DNA from: Marinobacter sp. ANT_B65
GTDB lineage: Bacteria > Pseudomonadota > Gammaproteobacteria > Pseudomonadales > Oleiphilaceae
Length of the DNA stretch: 64,000 nucleotides
Assembly (NCBI RefSeq): GCF_002407605.1
Contig: NZ_NXGV01000001.1
Coordinates: 1,712,076 to 1,776,075 of the forward strand
Direction of reading: 5' to 3'
Below the pieces are notes generated by a model. The model was not told the DNA's origin. It searched no databases and worked only from the letters and a program-made list of their open reading frames with translations. The position numbers and the translations under genes were made by a program. The number at the start of each line of letters is the position of its first letter. Within the stretch, counting starts at the first letter, position 1. Positions 17,521 to 26,667 of the stretch are shown here, piece after piece.

Positions 17521-19002
17521 ATGGCACGGCATAATATCACTGCGCGGCCTTCGATCATCATTATCGGAACAGGATTTGGTGGTTTGGGCATGGCAATCCA
17601 GCTAAAAAAAGCTGGTTTCATGGATGTCACCTTACTGGAAAAAGCCGGCCGCGTTGGTGGTACCTGGCGGGACAATACATACCCCGGCGCAGCCTGTGAC
17701 GTGCAATCACATTTTTACTCCTATTCTTTCGAACCAAAACACAACTGGTCCCGAAAATTCGGGCTGCAACACGAACTCCTCGGCTATATGGAGCACTGTG
17801 TTGAAAAATACGATCTGGCTGAACAGATCCGCTTCAACTGCGAAGTCGCCGAAGCTGTGTTTGATTCCAGGCACAACAACTGGGCACTGACATTAACCAC
17901 CAGTGAAACTCTGGAAGCACAGGTTGTCATTACAGCAACCGGGCAATTGAACCAACCGGCCATGCCTGATATCGAAGGAATGGACGACTTCAAGGGAACC
18001 TGTTTTCATTCTGCCCGCTGGAACCATGAATACGATCTGAAGGACAAGCGGGTTGCGGTTATTGGAACCGGAGCAAGCGCTATCCAGTTTGTGCCTGAAA
18101 TTGCGGGCAAGGCAGAGTCCCTCGCTCTGTTTCAACGCTCAGCTGCCTGGGTTCTTCCAAAACCAGACAGGCCCTTCAAAAAATGGGAGCAGTCCCTTTT
18201 CAAGGCCATTCCCGCCTGGGACCGGCTTTACCGAAATCTGATCTACTGGAAAAATGAAAGCCGGGGGCTCGCTTTTACCCGTTTCAGCGGCCTGCTCAGT
18301 ATCTTCGCCAGACAGGCCAGATCAGAAGCCCGCAGACATGTTACTGATCCGGAGAAAATCAAACACATAATCCCGGACTATCAGATTGGCTGTAAGCGGA
18401 TTCTGATTTCCAATGACTGGTACCCGGCCATTAACCGCTCAAACGTTGATCTGGTTACCAGCCCTATAGAGAAGATTGTCAGTACAGGTGTTCAAACGCG
18501 CTCTGGTAAACATTACCCAGTTGATGCCATCATTTTTGGCACCGGATTTCGTGCCTCGGAGTTTCTGTCACCCATCCGCGTAACCGGGCGTAGTGGATTA
18601 ACGCTGAACGAAGCCTGGAAGGATGGAGCGGTTGCGTTCAAGGGCATTACGGTATCGGGTTTCCCGAACCTGTTTATGCTGTATGGACCAAATACCAACC
18701 TGGCTCACAACTCGATCCTCTATATGCTGGAATCCCAATTCCGGTATGTGCTCAGCTGCCTGACAGCCCTGCAGAAGTATCCGGGTTCGGCCATGGATGT
18801 GCGCAAAGACCGGCTTGAACGCTACTCAAGTGTTATTCAGAACGGGCTTGAAGGTAGTGTATGGAGTTCTGGCTGTTCCTCCTGGTACCTCGATGCCAAT
18901 GGAAAAAACACACTGAACTGGCCCGGGTTTACGTTTTCCTACCGGTTTTCAACCCGCAGTGTGGATACGGCAGACTATCAGTTTCTCTATCCCAGGGAGT
19001 AA
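17521..19002 (+). CDS. Flavin-containing (Baeyer-Villiger type) monooxygenase
   Basis: 493 residues from the ATG at 17521, which places the FAD-binding GTGFGGLG at about residue 15 as is normal; frames from 17443 would add 26 residues. After the first Rossmann motif come RVGGTWRDNTYPGAACDV, the Baeyer-Villiger fingerprint FKGTCFHSARW (F-x-G-x3-H-x3-W) and the NADPH-binding VAVIGTGASAIQFVPE. The enzyme should insert oxygen into a ketone or oxidise a heteroatom using NADPH and O2. The next gene downstream is a GntR regulator 66 bp away. Confidence 0.9.
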   Translation: MARHNITARPSIIIIGTGFGGLGMAIQLKKAGFMDVTLLEKAGRVGGTWRDNTYPGAACDVQSHFYSYSFEPKHNWSRKFGLQHELLGYMEHCVEKYDLAEQIRFNCEVAEAVFDSRHNNWALTLTTSETLEAQVVITATGQLNQPAMPDIEGMDDFKGTCFHSARWNHEYDLKDKRVAVIGTGASAIQFVPEIAGKAESLALFQRSAAWVLPKPDRPFKKWEQSLFKAIPAWDRLYRNLIYWKNESRGLAFTRFSGLLSIFARQARSEARRHVTDPEKIKHIIPDYQIGCKRILISNDWYPAINRSNVDLVTSPIEKIVSTGVQTRSGKHYPVDAIIFGTGFRASEFLSPIRVTGRSGLTLNEAWKDGAVAFKGITVSGFPNLFMLYGPNTNLAHNSILYMLESQFRYVLSCLTALQKYPGSAMDVRKDRLERYSSVIQNGLEGSVWSSGCSSWYLDANGKNTLNWPGFTFSYRFSTRSVDTADYQFLYPRE

Positions 19003-19031
19003 CACCCATTTGCATCCTCCCGACATTCATA

Positions 19032-19063
19032 GGATGATTGGATGATCAGATAAACGGATGATA
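19032..19063 (+). promoter_or_regulatory. Three direct GGATGAT repeats before the GntR gene
   Basis: GGATGAT occurs at 19032-19038, 19040-19046 and 19057-19063, the last ending 5 bp before the GntR start codon. Spacings of 8 and 17 bp. May be a direct-repeat operator for the adjacent regulator; not a match to any operator I know. Confidence 0.35.
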
Positions 19064-19068
19064 GGTCA

Positions 19069-19746
19069 ATGCTCAAAAGAATCCAGAAAGGCTCGCTGGT
19101 AGAAACTGCAATAGAAAGCCTGAGGCACGCCATAGAAACAGAGCAATGGTCGGTGGGCGACAAACTACCCATTGAATCGGAGCTCTCCGATGCCCTCGGC
19201 GTGAGCAGGAACACTGTACGAGAAGCGGTGCGAGTGCTGGCCCATGTTGGAATGCTGGAAACCCGACAGGGAGACGGCACTTATGTAAGAGCAATGCGCG
19301 ACGCAGGAGAAACTCTAAAACGCATCGCCCGGACCCAGCTCACAGATCAGCTGGAAGTCCGGATCATGCTTGAAACGGAAGCCGCAAAGCTGGCAGCGCA
19401 ACGACGCACTGAACAGGATCTCCGCCATATGACTCTGGCCCTGGATGCAAGAGGCAAAGCCGATGCCGACCTTGCAGCCCGCATTCATCACGACGAAGCA
19501 TTTCACCATGCACTTGTGGCTGCATCCCACAATTCTGCACTGGCGGAGCTTTACGATTATTTTTCCCACGCCATCACACAGACGATTGAGCGAACCGAAC
19601 AGGATGCGGACTTGCCGGAGCCATCGCAGGAAGATCATGAACTCCTTTTGGCCGCTGTCCGTCGTCAGGATTCGGTGAAGGCTGAAAAGCTTGCCCGTGA
19701 ACTCCTCGCACCCAGCCTCAAGGCCCTTCGGAAGAGAGGCTCCTGA
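19069..19746 (+). CDS. GntR/FadR-family regulator (FCD domain)
   Basis: 225 residues. N-terminal winged helix with LPIESELSDALGVSRNTVRE and LETRQGDGTYVRA, the hallmark of the FadR subfamily, then an all-helical FCD ligand-binding domain from about residue 90 (VRIMLETEAAKLAAQR, HHDEAFHHALVAASHN), whose His/Asp residues usually hold a metal and a small organic acid. Two bp separate its stop from the BASS transporter start, so the two form an operon and the regulator likely controls that transporter, perhaps in answer to its substrate. Confidence 0.92.
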   Translation: MLKRIQKGSLVETAIESLRHAIETEQWSVGDKLPIESELSDALGVSRNTVREAVRVLAHVGMLETRQGDGTYVRAMRDAGETLKRIARTQLTDQLEVRIMLETEAAKLAAQRRTEQDLRHMTLALDARGKADADLAARIHHDEAFHHALVAASHNSALAELYDYFSHAITQTIERTEQDADLPEPSQEDHELLLAAVRRQDSVKAEKLARELLAPSLKALRKRGS

Positions 19747-19748
19747 CC

Positions 19749-20750
19749 ATGAAGTTCAGACCAGATACGTTTACCGTTCTATTGATTGGGGCAATAGTTC
19801 TGGCGTCATTTCTACCGGCTACAGGCTCTGCCGGAAGCCTGCTGGCATCCGCAGGTACTATAGCCGTTGCCCTGCTCTTCTTCTTTCATGGTGCCGCGCT
19901 ATCACGGGAGCAGATTGTTGCAGGTGCATCACACTGGCGATTGCACATACTGATCACGACGCTCACATTTGTCTTTTTCCCGCTGGCCGTACTCCCCATC
20001 AACGGCATGAGTAGTTTCGCACCAACGTGGATGCCGGCAGACCTGGGGCTTGGGTTTCTGTACCTGGGGGTATTGCCATCTGCCGTCTCTTCATCAATTG
20101 CCTATACAGCCATGGCCCGGGGCAATGTACCCGCAGCTATCTGCAGTGCTGCTGCATCCAATGTGTTCGGCATGATGCTGACACCTTTCCTGCTGTTATT
20201 GCTCGTGAGTTCAGCTGGTAGCGGAGATTTTGCAGTAGGCGAAGCGCTGAAAGATATCGTTTTACAATTGTTGTTACCGTTTGCAGTCGGCCATGCAATG
20301 CGCCCCGTTCTGGGAGGCTACCTGGCACGCAACGAAAGCCTGATGGCCCGATATGATAAGTGCGTTATCTGGCTGATCGTGTATTCCGCCTTCTCACATT
20401 CTGTAGAAAGTGGTCTCTGGCAGAACCTGCCTGTAAAAGCAGTTATTCTCACGATACTGATCTGCATCGGACTTCTGGCTCTGTTTATGTTCTTCGCGAG
20501 ATTTCTGGTGCGGCGATTCGGGTTCAGCCTGGAAGATGAAGCAGCTGTTGTTTTCTGCGGTTCCAAAAAAAGCCTGGCTTCCGGGCTCCCTATGGCTAAA
20601 GTGCTTTTTTCCGGACACCCAGGTTTTGGCATGATCGTTTTACCGATCATGTGTTACAACCAGGTTCAGGTCATTCTCGGCGCCATTCTGGCGCAGAAAT
20701 ATCGTGACAAGATCGCTGAATCCAAATCAAGACAAACTGAAACAGAGTGA
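19749..20750 (+). CDS. Bile acid:sodium symporter family (BASS, SBF-like) transporter
   Basis: 333 residues with about nine to ten hydrophobic helices; SBF-like (PF13593, YfeH/RCH1 type). Typical segments include LLFFFHGAALSREQIV, LGVLPSAVSSSIAYTAMARG with the unwound-helix region, and FCGSKKSLASGLPMAKVLF near the C-terminus. Transports an organic anion with sodium; the substrate is not known. Operonic with the GntR gene. Confidence 0.88.
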   Translation: MKFRPDTFTVLLIGAIVLASFLPATGSAGSLLASAGTIAVALLFFFHGAALSREQIVAGASHWRLHILITTLTFVFFPLAVLPINGMSSFAPTWMPADLGLGFLYLGVLPSAVSSSIAYTAMARGNVPAAICSAAASNVFGMMLTPFLLLLLVSSAGSGDFAVGEALKDIVLQLLLPFAVGHAMRPVLGGYLARNESLMARYDKCVIWLIVYSAFSHSVESGLWQNLPVKAVILTILICIGLLALFMFFARFLVRRFGFSLEDEAAVVFCGSKKSLASGLPMAKVLFSGHPGFGMIVLPIMCYNQVQVILGAILAQKYRDKIAESKSRQTETE

Positions 20751-20760
20751 GTTCGGGGCG

Positions 20761-21381
20761 TCAGCCGCCCCCGCCCATACCGCCAAAAATAGTAGCGAGT
20801 ATCACAAGCCCGATAATCCACCCAACAACAGCTGGCCAGAAGTTAACCATCTGCGGGGACTCGGTATCTGTCCCCTCCCCTTCCATATCCGGCTCCGGGT
20901 AGCGGCGTTCATCTTCCTGAGCCGCTTCACCCTGAAAGTCATACCACTCAAACCACTCTCCCAGAAAACGCACAACCGGTCCCGGAAAGGTTCCATTTTC
21001 GGCCATTGGCCGAAGCTGCGGCTCCAGCTGCCGGCCAATTTCCCGTCGCAGGGGGAGTTGGTCGGCTGGAGGCTCGCACAGAATAGCTTTCCATATGCCA
21101 GCATCCTGACTTCTGCCGGAATCGTTCAGAAGCGCCTTTACCTGGATTGTTACCTCGCGGGCGACCTGTCTCTCCGAGGCATCAAGCTCTCGCTCTTCTG
21201 AACCTGGCTCTGATACGACAGGAGAAGTTTCTGTCGGCGCCTCGCCAACAGCTTCCCGGAATGCTTCTTTGAGCTGGACAGCTTCATCATCCGATGCAAA
21301 ACGAAGCTGGTTTTCGTAGGCATCCTGAACTCTTTGGCGATCACGAGTAGGCTCAATTCCAAGAATTTCCCAGCAATTCAT
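20761..21381 (-). CDS. Membrane-anchored protein with degenerate J-like domain
   Basis: 206 residues. Residues 1-50 (MNCWEILGIEPTRDRQRVQDAYENQ) resemble the first helices of a DnaJ J-domain, but I see no His-Pro-Asp motif. An acidic, low-complexity middle (about 50-175) follows, and the C-terminus holds one hydrophobic segment (VGWIIGLVILATIFGGMGGGG), so it is probably tail-anchored in the inner membrane. Function unknown; lack of HPD argues against normal DnaK stimulation. Convergent with the BASS gene, 10 bp apart. Confidence 0.7.
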   Translation of the reverse strand: MNCWEILGIEPTRDRQRVQDAYENQLRFASDDEAVQLKEAFREAVGEAPTETSPVVSEPGSEERELDASERQVAREVTIQVKALLNDSGRSQDAGIWKAILCEPPADQLPLRREIGRQLEPQLRPMAENGTFPGPVVRFLGEWFEWYDFQGEAAQEDERRYPEPDMEGEGTDTESPQMVNFWPAVVGWIIGLVILATIFGGMGGGG

Positions 21382-21509
21382 ATCCGGTTTACTCCCACCC
21401 TTTTTGGTTCATTACATTTTTGAGAGACAAATGGCGCGTACTCAAATACGATAGCAAAATCATAAAAATATAAATTCGCTGATTTCCCTGGGATTATAGA
21501 ACGACACCC

Positions 21510-23690
21510 ATGTCCGTTACGAATTTGACAGATCACAGCCTGAGGCGTTCCGCTATCTGCGCCTTCAGTTTCATAGCGACAGGCCTTGTGGGCGTATCGC
21601 TGTCAACCCCCGCTTCGGCCGATACTCCGGCAGGCTCAGACGAGCCTGAAGATATCGGGTTCTACGGTTTTAATGACGAAATTCCAGAAGTGCTGACAAC
21701 CACCCGGTTGCGCCAGCCTAAAACAAGAGTTCCAGGAACAACAACGGTTATCACTGGCGAGATGATCCGGGATCTGGGCATTATGAGCCTGGCGGAAATA
21801 TTCCGGCTCGTTCCGGGCATGGTTGTAGGCAATGTCGGCAGCAGTACACCGGTCGTCACCTATCATGGCACCGTGCACTACGAACAACGGCGAATGCAGG
21901 TTCTGGTTGATGGGCGTACAGCCCACAGAACCACACTCTCAGACATGGACTGGCAAACCATGCCGGTACCTATGGAGCTCATTGAGCGAATAGAAGTAAG
22001 CCGGGGGCCGAACTCCGCAGCCTATGGCATCAATGCCTTCCTGGGAACCATCAACATCATCACCCGTAGTCCCGCCGACACGTCTGGCAAGGAGGTGCGC
22101 ATTGTTCGTGGCTCCCGAAACTACATGCGTGCTTTTGCTTCCGCTGGAGATATCAGCGAAAACTATGACTGGCGGCTGAGTTATGAAAAGCGAAAGTTTG
22201 ACGGTTTTGACTACCAGCTGGACAAGGTTACACCTGCGCCTATCCATGACGGCCATGATATCAACATTATTAACTATGACTCCCGGCTGAAAGTAAACTC
22301 CGGGCTCAGCGCCGACATTCGTGCCGGGGTAGTCGATGGCCTCAATGAAGAGGATATCCTGAAGGATGGAGAACTCTTCGCCACCGATCATCCGGATATC
22401 CAGGTCCGGGATTACTACCTTCAGACACAACTTAACTTTACTGCTTCAGAAACCCATTTTTTTCACGCTCAGGTCAGCTTTGAGAACTACAACCGCAGAC
22501 AACGCTGGCCCATAGCGATCCCCGAATCGGTTATCGGCTGCCTGGCCAGTGGTTCCCCCTTATCTGATGCGTGTTTCCAGCCAGGAGGAACCCCTCTGAC
22601 CGGTACTCTGAACTACGATTCGGAAGACTCGAGGCTGGAATTCGAGCTTCAGGATACGCTGTTATTCAATGATGACCTGAAGCTTGTGACCGGGCTGGGC
22701 TACCGAAAAGACACATACCGTTCCGAGACGCTCTTCAATGGTCGCGGAAACAGCTACCAGTCCCGTGTATTCGGTAACCTGGAGTACACGCCAATCCGTT
22801 GGCTCACTCTGAACGGCGGTGGTAACTGGGAGCGGACAACAACCACAAATGAAGGCTATTTCTCGCCACGCGTTGCGGCAAACTTCATTCTGGGTAACAA
22901 CCACGCGCTCAGATTCGTCTATTCAAAGGCTGTGCGCACCCCGGACAGTTTTGAGCAAAATCCCGACTTCGGTTTTACACTGAAGAATGTCAGTCCATCA
23001 CAATACTCCGCCTTCGAAGGCTACCGGGTAGAGAGTGCAGCAGCCTGGCAAGACGAAACCCTTGTCACCGCGGGTAAGGATATTTCAGAAGAACAAATCA
23101 TCTCCCGGGAAATCAGCTATTTCGGACTGTTCCCCATGGACTACGGGCAATTCTCGCTGGAAGTGAGAGTATTCCGGGACAAAATGCAGGATATGATAAG
23201 CGGCGTCATCGGATTTGATAACTGGACAATTGACAACAATGTGGATCTCGACCAGAAAGGCTTTGAAGTGGAAGCCGCGCTTGAATATCCCGGAACGACC
23301 GTAAGGGTCAGTTACGGCTACCTTGATCAGGACGACTGGTATAGCGGCGATGAAATCTCCAGCGATCCAGAGGTCAACAGCGCTGAAAAAGAATACAAGG
23401 TTGGCCTTCTGAGCCGTTTATCGGCAAGACACTCCGGGAGTCTGGTCCTGATCCAGAACCTGCCGTACAGCCTGAAAGGTTCCGCCGCTTATTACTGGGC
23501 CGATCAGCTCAAGGAATCACAGTTTGAACGCCTCGACCTACGTCTGACAAAATCGATTATTCTGCCCAGGTACACTGCGGAGTTGTCGGTAACTATGCAG
23601 CACTACATGAATACAGATCCGGATATGAGTCCGGATCATAATATCGAGGATCAGAATCAGCTCTTTCTGGAAGCAGGTATCCGCTTCTGA
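21510..23690 (+). CDS. TonB-dependent outer-membrane receptor
   Basis: 726 residues: N-terminal signal region ending near STPASA, a plug domain (LTTTRLRQPKTRVPGTTTVI, LAEIFRLVPGM, RIEVSRGPNSAAYG, NAFLGTINIIT) and a 22-strand barrel ending in EAGIRF with the terminal aromatic residue. The TTTRLRQP start of the plug is the TonB box region. Substrate unknown; no Fur box is evident upstream. It is the first gene of a unit with a periplasmic binding protein 35 bp downstream and a hybrid kinase, so uptake and sensing of one ligand may be coupled (inference). Confidence 0.92.
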   Translation: MSVTNLTDHSLRRSAICAFSFIATGLVGVSLSTPASADTPAGSDEPEDIGFYGFNDEIPEVLTTTRLRQPKTRVPGTTTVITGEMIRDLGIMSLAEIFRLVPGMVVGNVGSSTPVVTYHGTVHYEQRRMQVLVDGRTAHRTTLSDMDWQTMPVPMELIERIEVSRGPNSAAYGINAFLGTINIITRSPADTSGKEVRIVRGSRNYMRAFASAGDISENYDWRLSYEKRKFDGFDYQLDKVTPAPIHDGHDINIINYDSRLKVNSGLSADIRAGVVDGLNEEDILKDGELFATDHPDIQVRDYYLQTQLNFTASETHFFHAQVSFENYNRRQRWPIAIPESVIGCLASGSPLSDACFQPGGTPLTGTLNYDSEDSRLEFELQDTLLFNDDLKLVTGLGYRKDTYRSETLFNGRGNSYQSRVFGNLEYTPIRWLTLNGGGNWERTTTTNEGYFSPRVAANFILGNNHALRFVYSKAVRTPDSFEQNPDFGFTLKNVSPSQYSAFEGYRVESAAAWQDETLVTAGKDISEEQIISREISYFGLFPMDYGQFSLEVRVFRDKMQDMISGVIGFDNWTIDNNVDLDQKGFEVEAALEYPGTTVRVSYGYLDQDDWYSGDEISSDPEVNSAEKEYKVGLLSRLSARHSGSLVLIQNLPYSLKGSAAYYWADQLKESQFERLDLRLTKSIILPRYTAELSVTMQHYMNTDPDMSPDHNIEDQNQLFLEAGIRF

Positions 23691-23725
23691 CCTTTAATCA
23701 GGGAATTCGTCTGGCCCGGGATGGT

Positions 23726-24697
23726 ATGACAGAAAACACCGTTTTGTTTTGGAAACTGGCTACTGCCAGAATCCATCAAGCTCTGCACATGCTGATAGTA
23801 GCGGCAATACTTGTCGGTACATCGCCTGCGCAAGCGCGGGATACTGATCATTTGCCTGTATACCTTGCCGGCTCAGGAAATGTCACTCTAGACAAGCACA
23901 TACAGAACCTTCTTAAACAAAATCTGGGCAGCCAGCGGGACCTGATTCTTGTTTCAGACAAACAAGCTGCCACCATTAAAAATGAGCCCATTGTAACTAT
24001 AGGCCCCGGTGCCTTTTCCCGTATTCGTCAGGTAAACCGAAAAGCCGCTGTGCTTGCCATGCTGACAGGACAGGATTTTCTGAACGGTTTTGCAAACCGG
24101 TCATCAGGACGGATTTCCGGAGTTTATTACGACGTTCCGTTGCTCCGGCAAGCATTAATCGGCAAAGCCATTCTTCCCCAGGCTACCCGGATCGCACTGC
24201 TGGCAACCACAAGTTCTGCCGAGCTATACGACCTCCTCATTGATCAGCTTCCGCAATACGGACTCGAGGCCCGGCTCTTCATTGTGAAAGATGACAAACA
24301 ACTCATCCCGACGCTCATCCGTGCACTGAGTTATGGCGATTTCCTGCTGGCTGCCCCAGACAGCGCTATATACAACCCCAGAACGATAAAACACATCCTT
24401 CTGACCGCATATCGCAGAAACCGTATCGTCATCGGCCCAAGTCAGGCTTATGTCAAGGCCGGAGCCCTTGCATCAGGCTATGCCCCCTTCCCCGCCATGA
24501 CTGAGATGGCCGCTGATTATTTGCACGAGTTCTTTGAGACCGGACAGTTTCCAGGACCGGATTATCCCGCCGACTTCAAGGTTGAGATTAACCAGCAAGT
24601 CGCCCGATCCCTCAATATTCCGCTTGGATCAAAGGAGCAGATCGTTAAATCCGTTCAATCTCTGATAGAAAACAAAGGAGGGCAAGGCGATGAATAA
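23726..24697 (+). CDS. Periplasmic substrate-binding protein linked to a hybrid kinase
   Basis: 323 residues with a signal peptide (hydrophobic core HMLIVAAILVGTSPAQA) and a type I periplasmic-binding fold of the PF04392 kind: PIVTIGPGAFSRI, AVLAMLTGQDFLNG, RISGVYYDVPLLRQ, RIALLATTSS. It overlaps the next gene (hybrid kinase) by 8 bp, so the two are translationally coupled. No ABC permease or ATPase is present. It probably binds a ligand brought in by the TonB receptor and presents it to the kinase sensor domain; this role is inferred. Confidence 0.78.
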   Translation: MTENTVLFWKLATARIHQALHMLIVAAILVGTSPAQARDTDHLPVYLAGSGNVTLDKHIQNLLKQNLGSQRDLILVSDKQAATIKNEPIVTIGPGAFSRIRQVNRKAAVLAMLTGQDFLNGFANRSSGRISGVYYDVPLLRQALIGKAILPQATRIALLATTSSAELYDLLIDQLPQYGLEARLFIVKDDKQLIPTLIRALSYGDFLLAAPDSAIYNPRTIKHILLTAYRRNRIVIGPSQAYVKAGALASGYAPFPAMTEMAADYLHEFFETGQFPGPDYPADFKVEINQQVARSLNIPLGSKEQIVKSVQSLIENKGGQGDE

Positions 24698-26642
24698 ACA
24701 CAATATTGCCGGCACTCCACTTTCCCGCAAGCTACTGTTTTTGGGAGCACTGCCAGCCACTGTAATGTTTGTAGCTCTTATCGGCTTTTTTACATCTGCG
24801 CGCTTTGATGATGCGCGTCGCGATCTGGCAGACAGCAATCAGCTACTCGCGGACAGCCTGGCGCCATCTCTCGAATACGCAGTTGTATCAGGCAATACCC
24901 TGGCACTGGAAGAAATACTCACCCAGTCAATCAAGTACAGCAAAGCCGACTGGATTCGCGTAACCGACGTCACCGGGGAGCAGATCGGACTGGCGGCACA
25001 AAGCGATACCAGCGCTCTTGAAGTGCCGGGAGAGCTCAAGGTTTACACCGCTGAGATTCTTCAGAAGCCATTGGCATTTGAAACCAATAAGGACACACAG
25101 TGGTTCGAACCTGAACACGGATTCGGGTCAGGCGCGCTGCGCGTCGGCACTGTACAGGTAGGAGTGAGCAACCGGCTCCTGGAAGCTCGGCGCCAGGACA
25201 TACTCTGGACATCAGCTGCTGTCGGGCTTTCCGTACTGCTGTTTACCATTCTGGTTATAAAGTACTCGCTGAACGCAATTCTTTCGCCTATCCATAAAGT
25301 CTCTGGACGTGTCAGTCGTCTGATTGAGCGGGACTACCGGGTCGCGACAGTAAACATACGAGGCAACTCCCGGGATGTTATCGCCATTGAGCAGCAGCTC
25401 AACGAACTGGCAGAACATCTCAGTGCCCTGCAGACATCGCAGGTGCAGACACTGGCCGCCTCAGAACATGCCCGGGAAAAGGCCGAGAGCGCAAACAATA
25501 CAAAATCCAAGTTCCTGGCCACCATGAGTCATGAGCTGCGAACACCACTCAATGGCGTGCTCGGGATGATCGATCTGGCTCAGGAGGAAACGCTCAGCCC
25601 CAGGCAGAAAGACTATTTACAAACTGCCCGCCAATCCACTGAAGATCTGCTGACAGTCATAAGCGATATTCTTGACTACTCCCGCATGGGCAAAGACACC
25701 GTCGTCCTGGAGCAGAGAGCTTTCGATTTACGGGCCCTGGTCACCAACTGTGTTGCATCATTCCGCCATATCGCTGAATTACAGGGACTGGTCTTGACGC
25801 TTGATTTCTATGGTGACTGGCCGGAAGAAGCTCTTGCAAAAGGGGACGCCCCCAGGCTCCGGCAGATTCTTGCCTACCTGCTCGACAACGCCATCAAATT
25901 CACAGCCGAGGGTTTTGTGAACGTCAAGGCAGGTTTTTTCAGCGTGGAAGACGAATGTATCATCTTCAACTGCTCCGTTAATGATTCAGGGCGAGGTATA
26001 GCCCATGACAGCCTGCCGGATATCTTCAGTTCGTTTGAGCAACTGGATGCCGGCGACACCAGGAGTTTTGGTGGCGCAGGCATGGGTCTGTCTCTGGTAC
26101 AGCGGCTGGTTGAACTTCTGGGCGGACACATACAGGTTGACACAGATCCGGGCAAAGGCTCGTCGTTTCGTTTCGAATTGCCCTTAGATATTGCAGCTCC
26201 AACAGAAGCCACGGAGAAGCCTGAAACACCAGGCGAAGCTGGATCATCTCTCTCTGTTCAAGCTCTGGTTGTGGAAGACAACCCGGTAAATCAGCGAGTT
26301 GCTGTGGCATTGCTAAACCGTCTCGGGTTTCAAACCGAAGCCGTTACCAACGGCAAGGAAGCTCTGGATAAAGTCCGTACCAACCATCAAGGTTATGACG
26401 TAATCCTGATGGATTGTCAGATGCCGGTAATGGACGGCTATGAAACAACGCGCCTTATCCGTGATTGGGAAGGCAGCAACGGCCAGGGCAGAACCCCGGT
26501 CATAGCCCTCACTGCGGACGTATTACCCGGGACTCAGAACAATTGCCTTGAGTGTGGCATGGACGACTACCTGTCCAAGCCTGTTCGAAAAGATAACCTG
26601 CGGGAGGTAATAGCTCGCTGGGTAAAACTGGAGGAGAGCTGA
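24690..26642 (+). CDS. Hybrid sensor histidine kinase (BarA-like layout)
   Basis: 650 residues. TM1 about 15-33, a periplasmic sensor of about 135 residues, TM2 about 171-191, a HAMP-like linker, HisKA with MSHELRTPLNG (His281), HATPase with LLDNAIKFT, NDSGRGI and GGAGMGLSLV, then a receiver domain with VEDNPVN and phospho-acceptor Asp575 in VILMDCQMPVMDG. No Hpt domain, so phosphotransfer must continue through a separate protein. GGAGG lies 9 bp before the ATG, inside the preceding gene. Third gene of the TonB receptor unit. Confidence 0.94.
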   Translation: MNKHNIAGTPLSRKLLFLGALPATVMFVALIGFFTSARFDDARRDLADSNQLLADSLAPSLEYAVVSGNTLALEEILTQSIKYSKADWIRVTDVTGEQIGLAAQSDTSALEVPGELKVYTAEILQKPLAFETNKDTQWFEPEHGFGSGALRVGTVQVGVSNRLLEARRQDILWTSAAVGLSVLLFTILVIKYSLNAILSPIHKVSGRVSRLIERDYRVATVNIRGNSRDVIAIEQQLNELAEHLSALQTSQVQTLAASEHAREKAESANNTKSKFLATMSHELRTPLNGVLGMIDLAQEETLSPRQKDYLQTARQSTEDLLTVISDILDYSRMGKDTVVLEQRAFDLRALVTNCVASFRHIAELQGLVLTLDFYGDWPEEALAKGDAPRLRQILAYLLDNAIKFTAEGFVNVKAGFFSVEDECIIFNCSVNDSGRGIAHDSLPDIFSSFEQLDAGDTRSFGGAGMGLSLVQRLVELLGGHIQVDTDPGKGSSFRFELPLDIAAPTEATEKPETPGEAGSSLSVQALVVEDNPVNQRVAVALLNRLGFQTEAVTNGKEALDKVRTNHQGYDVILMDCQMPVMDGYETTRLIRDWEGSNGQGRTPVIALTADVLPGTQNNCLECGMDDYLSKPVRKDNLREVIARWVKLEES

Positions 26643-26667
26643 GCCCGTCCCTGGGCTCCAGCTTCAA

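Noticed and set aside
21382..21509. Fur box before the TonB receptor
   Set aside because: The region is AT-rich, but no 19-bp palindrome of the GATAATGATAATCATTATC kind is present.
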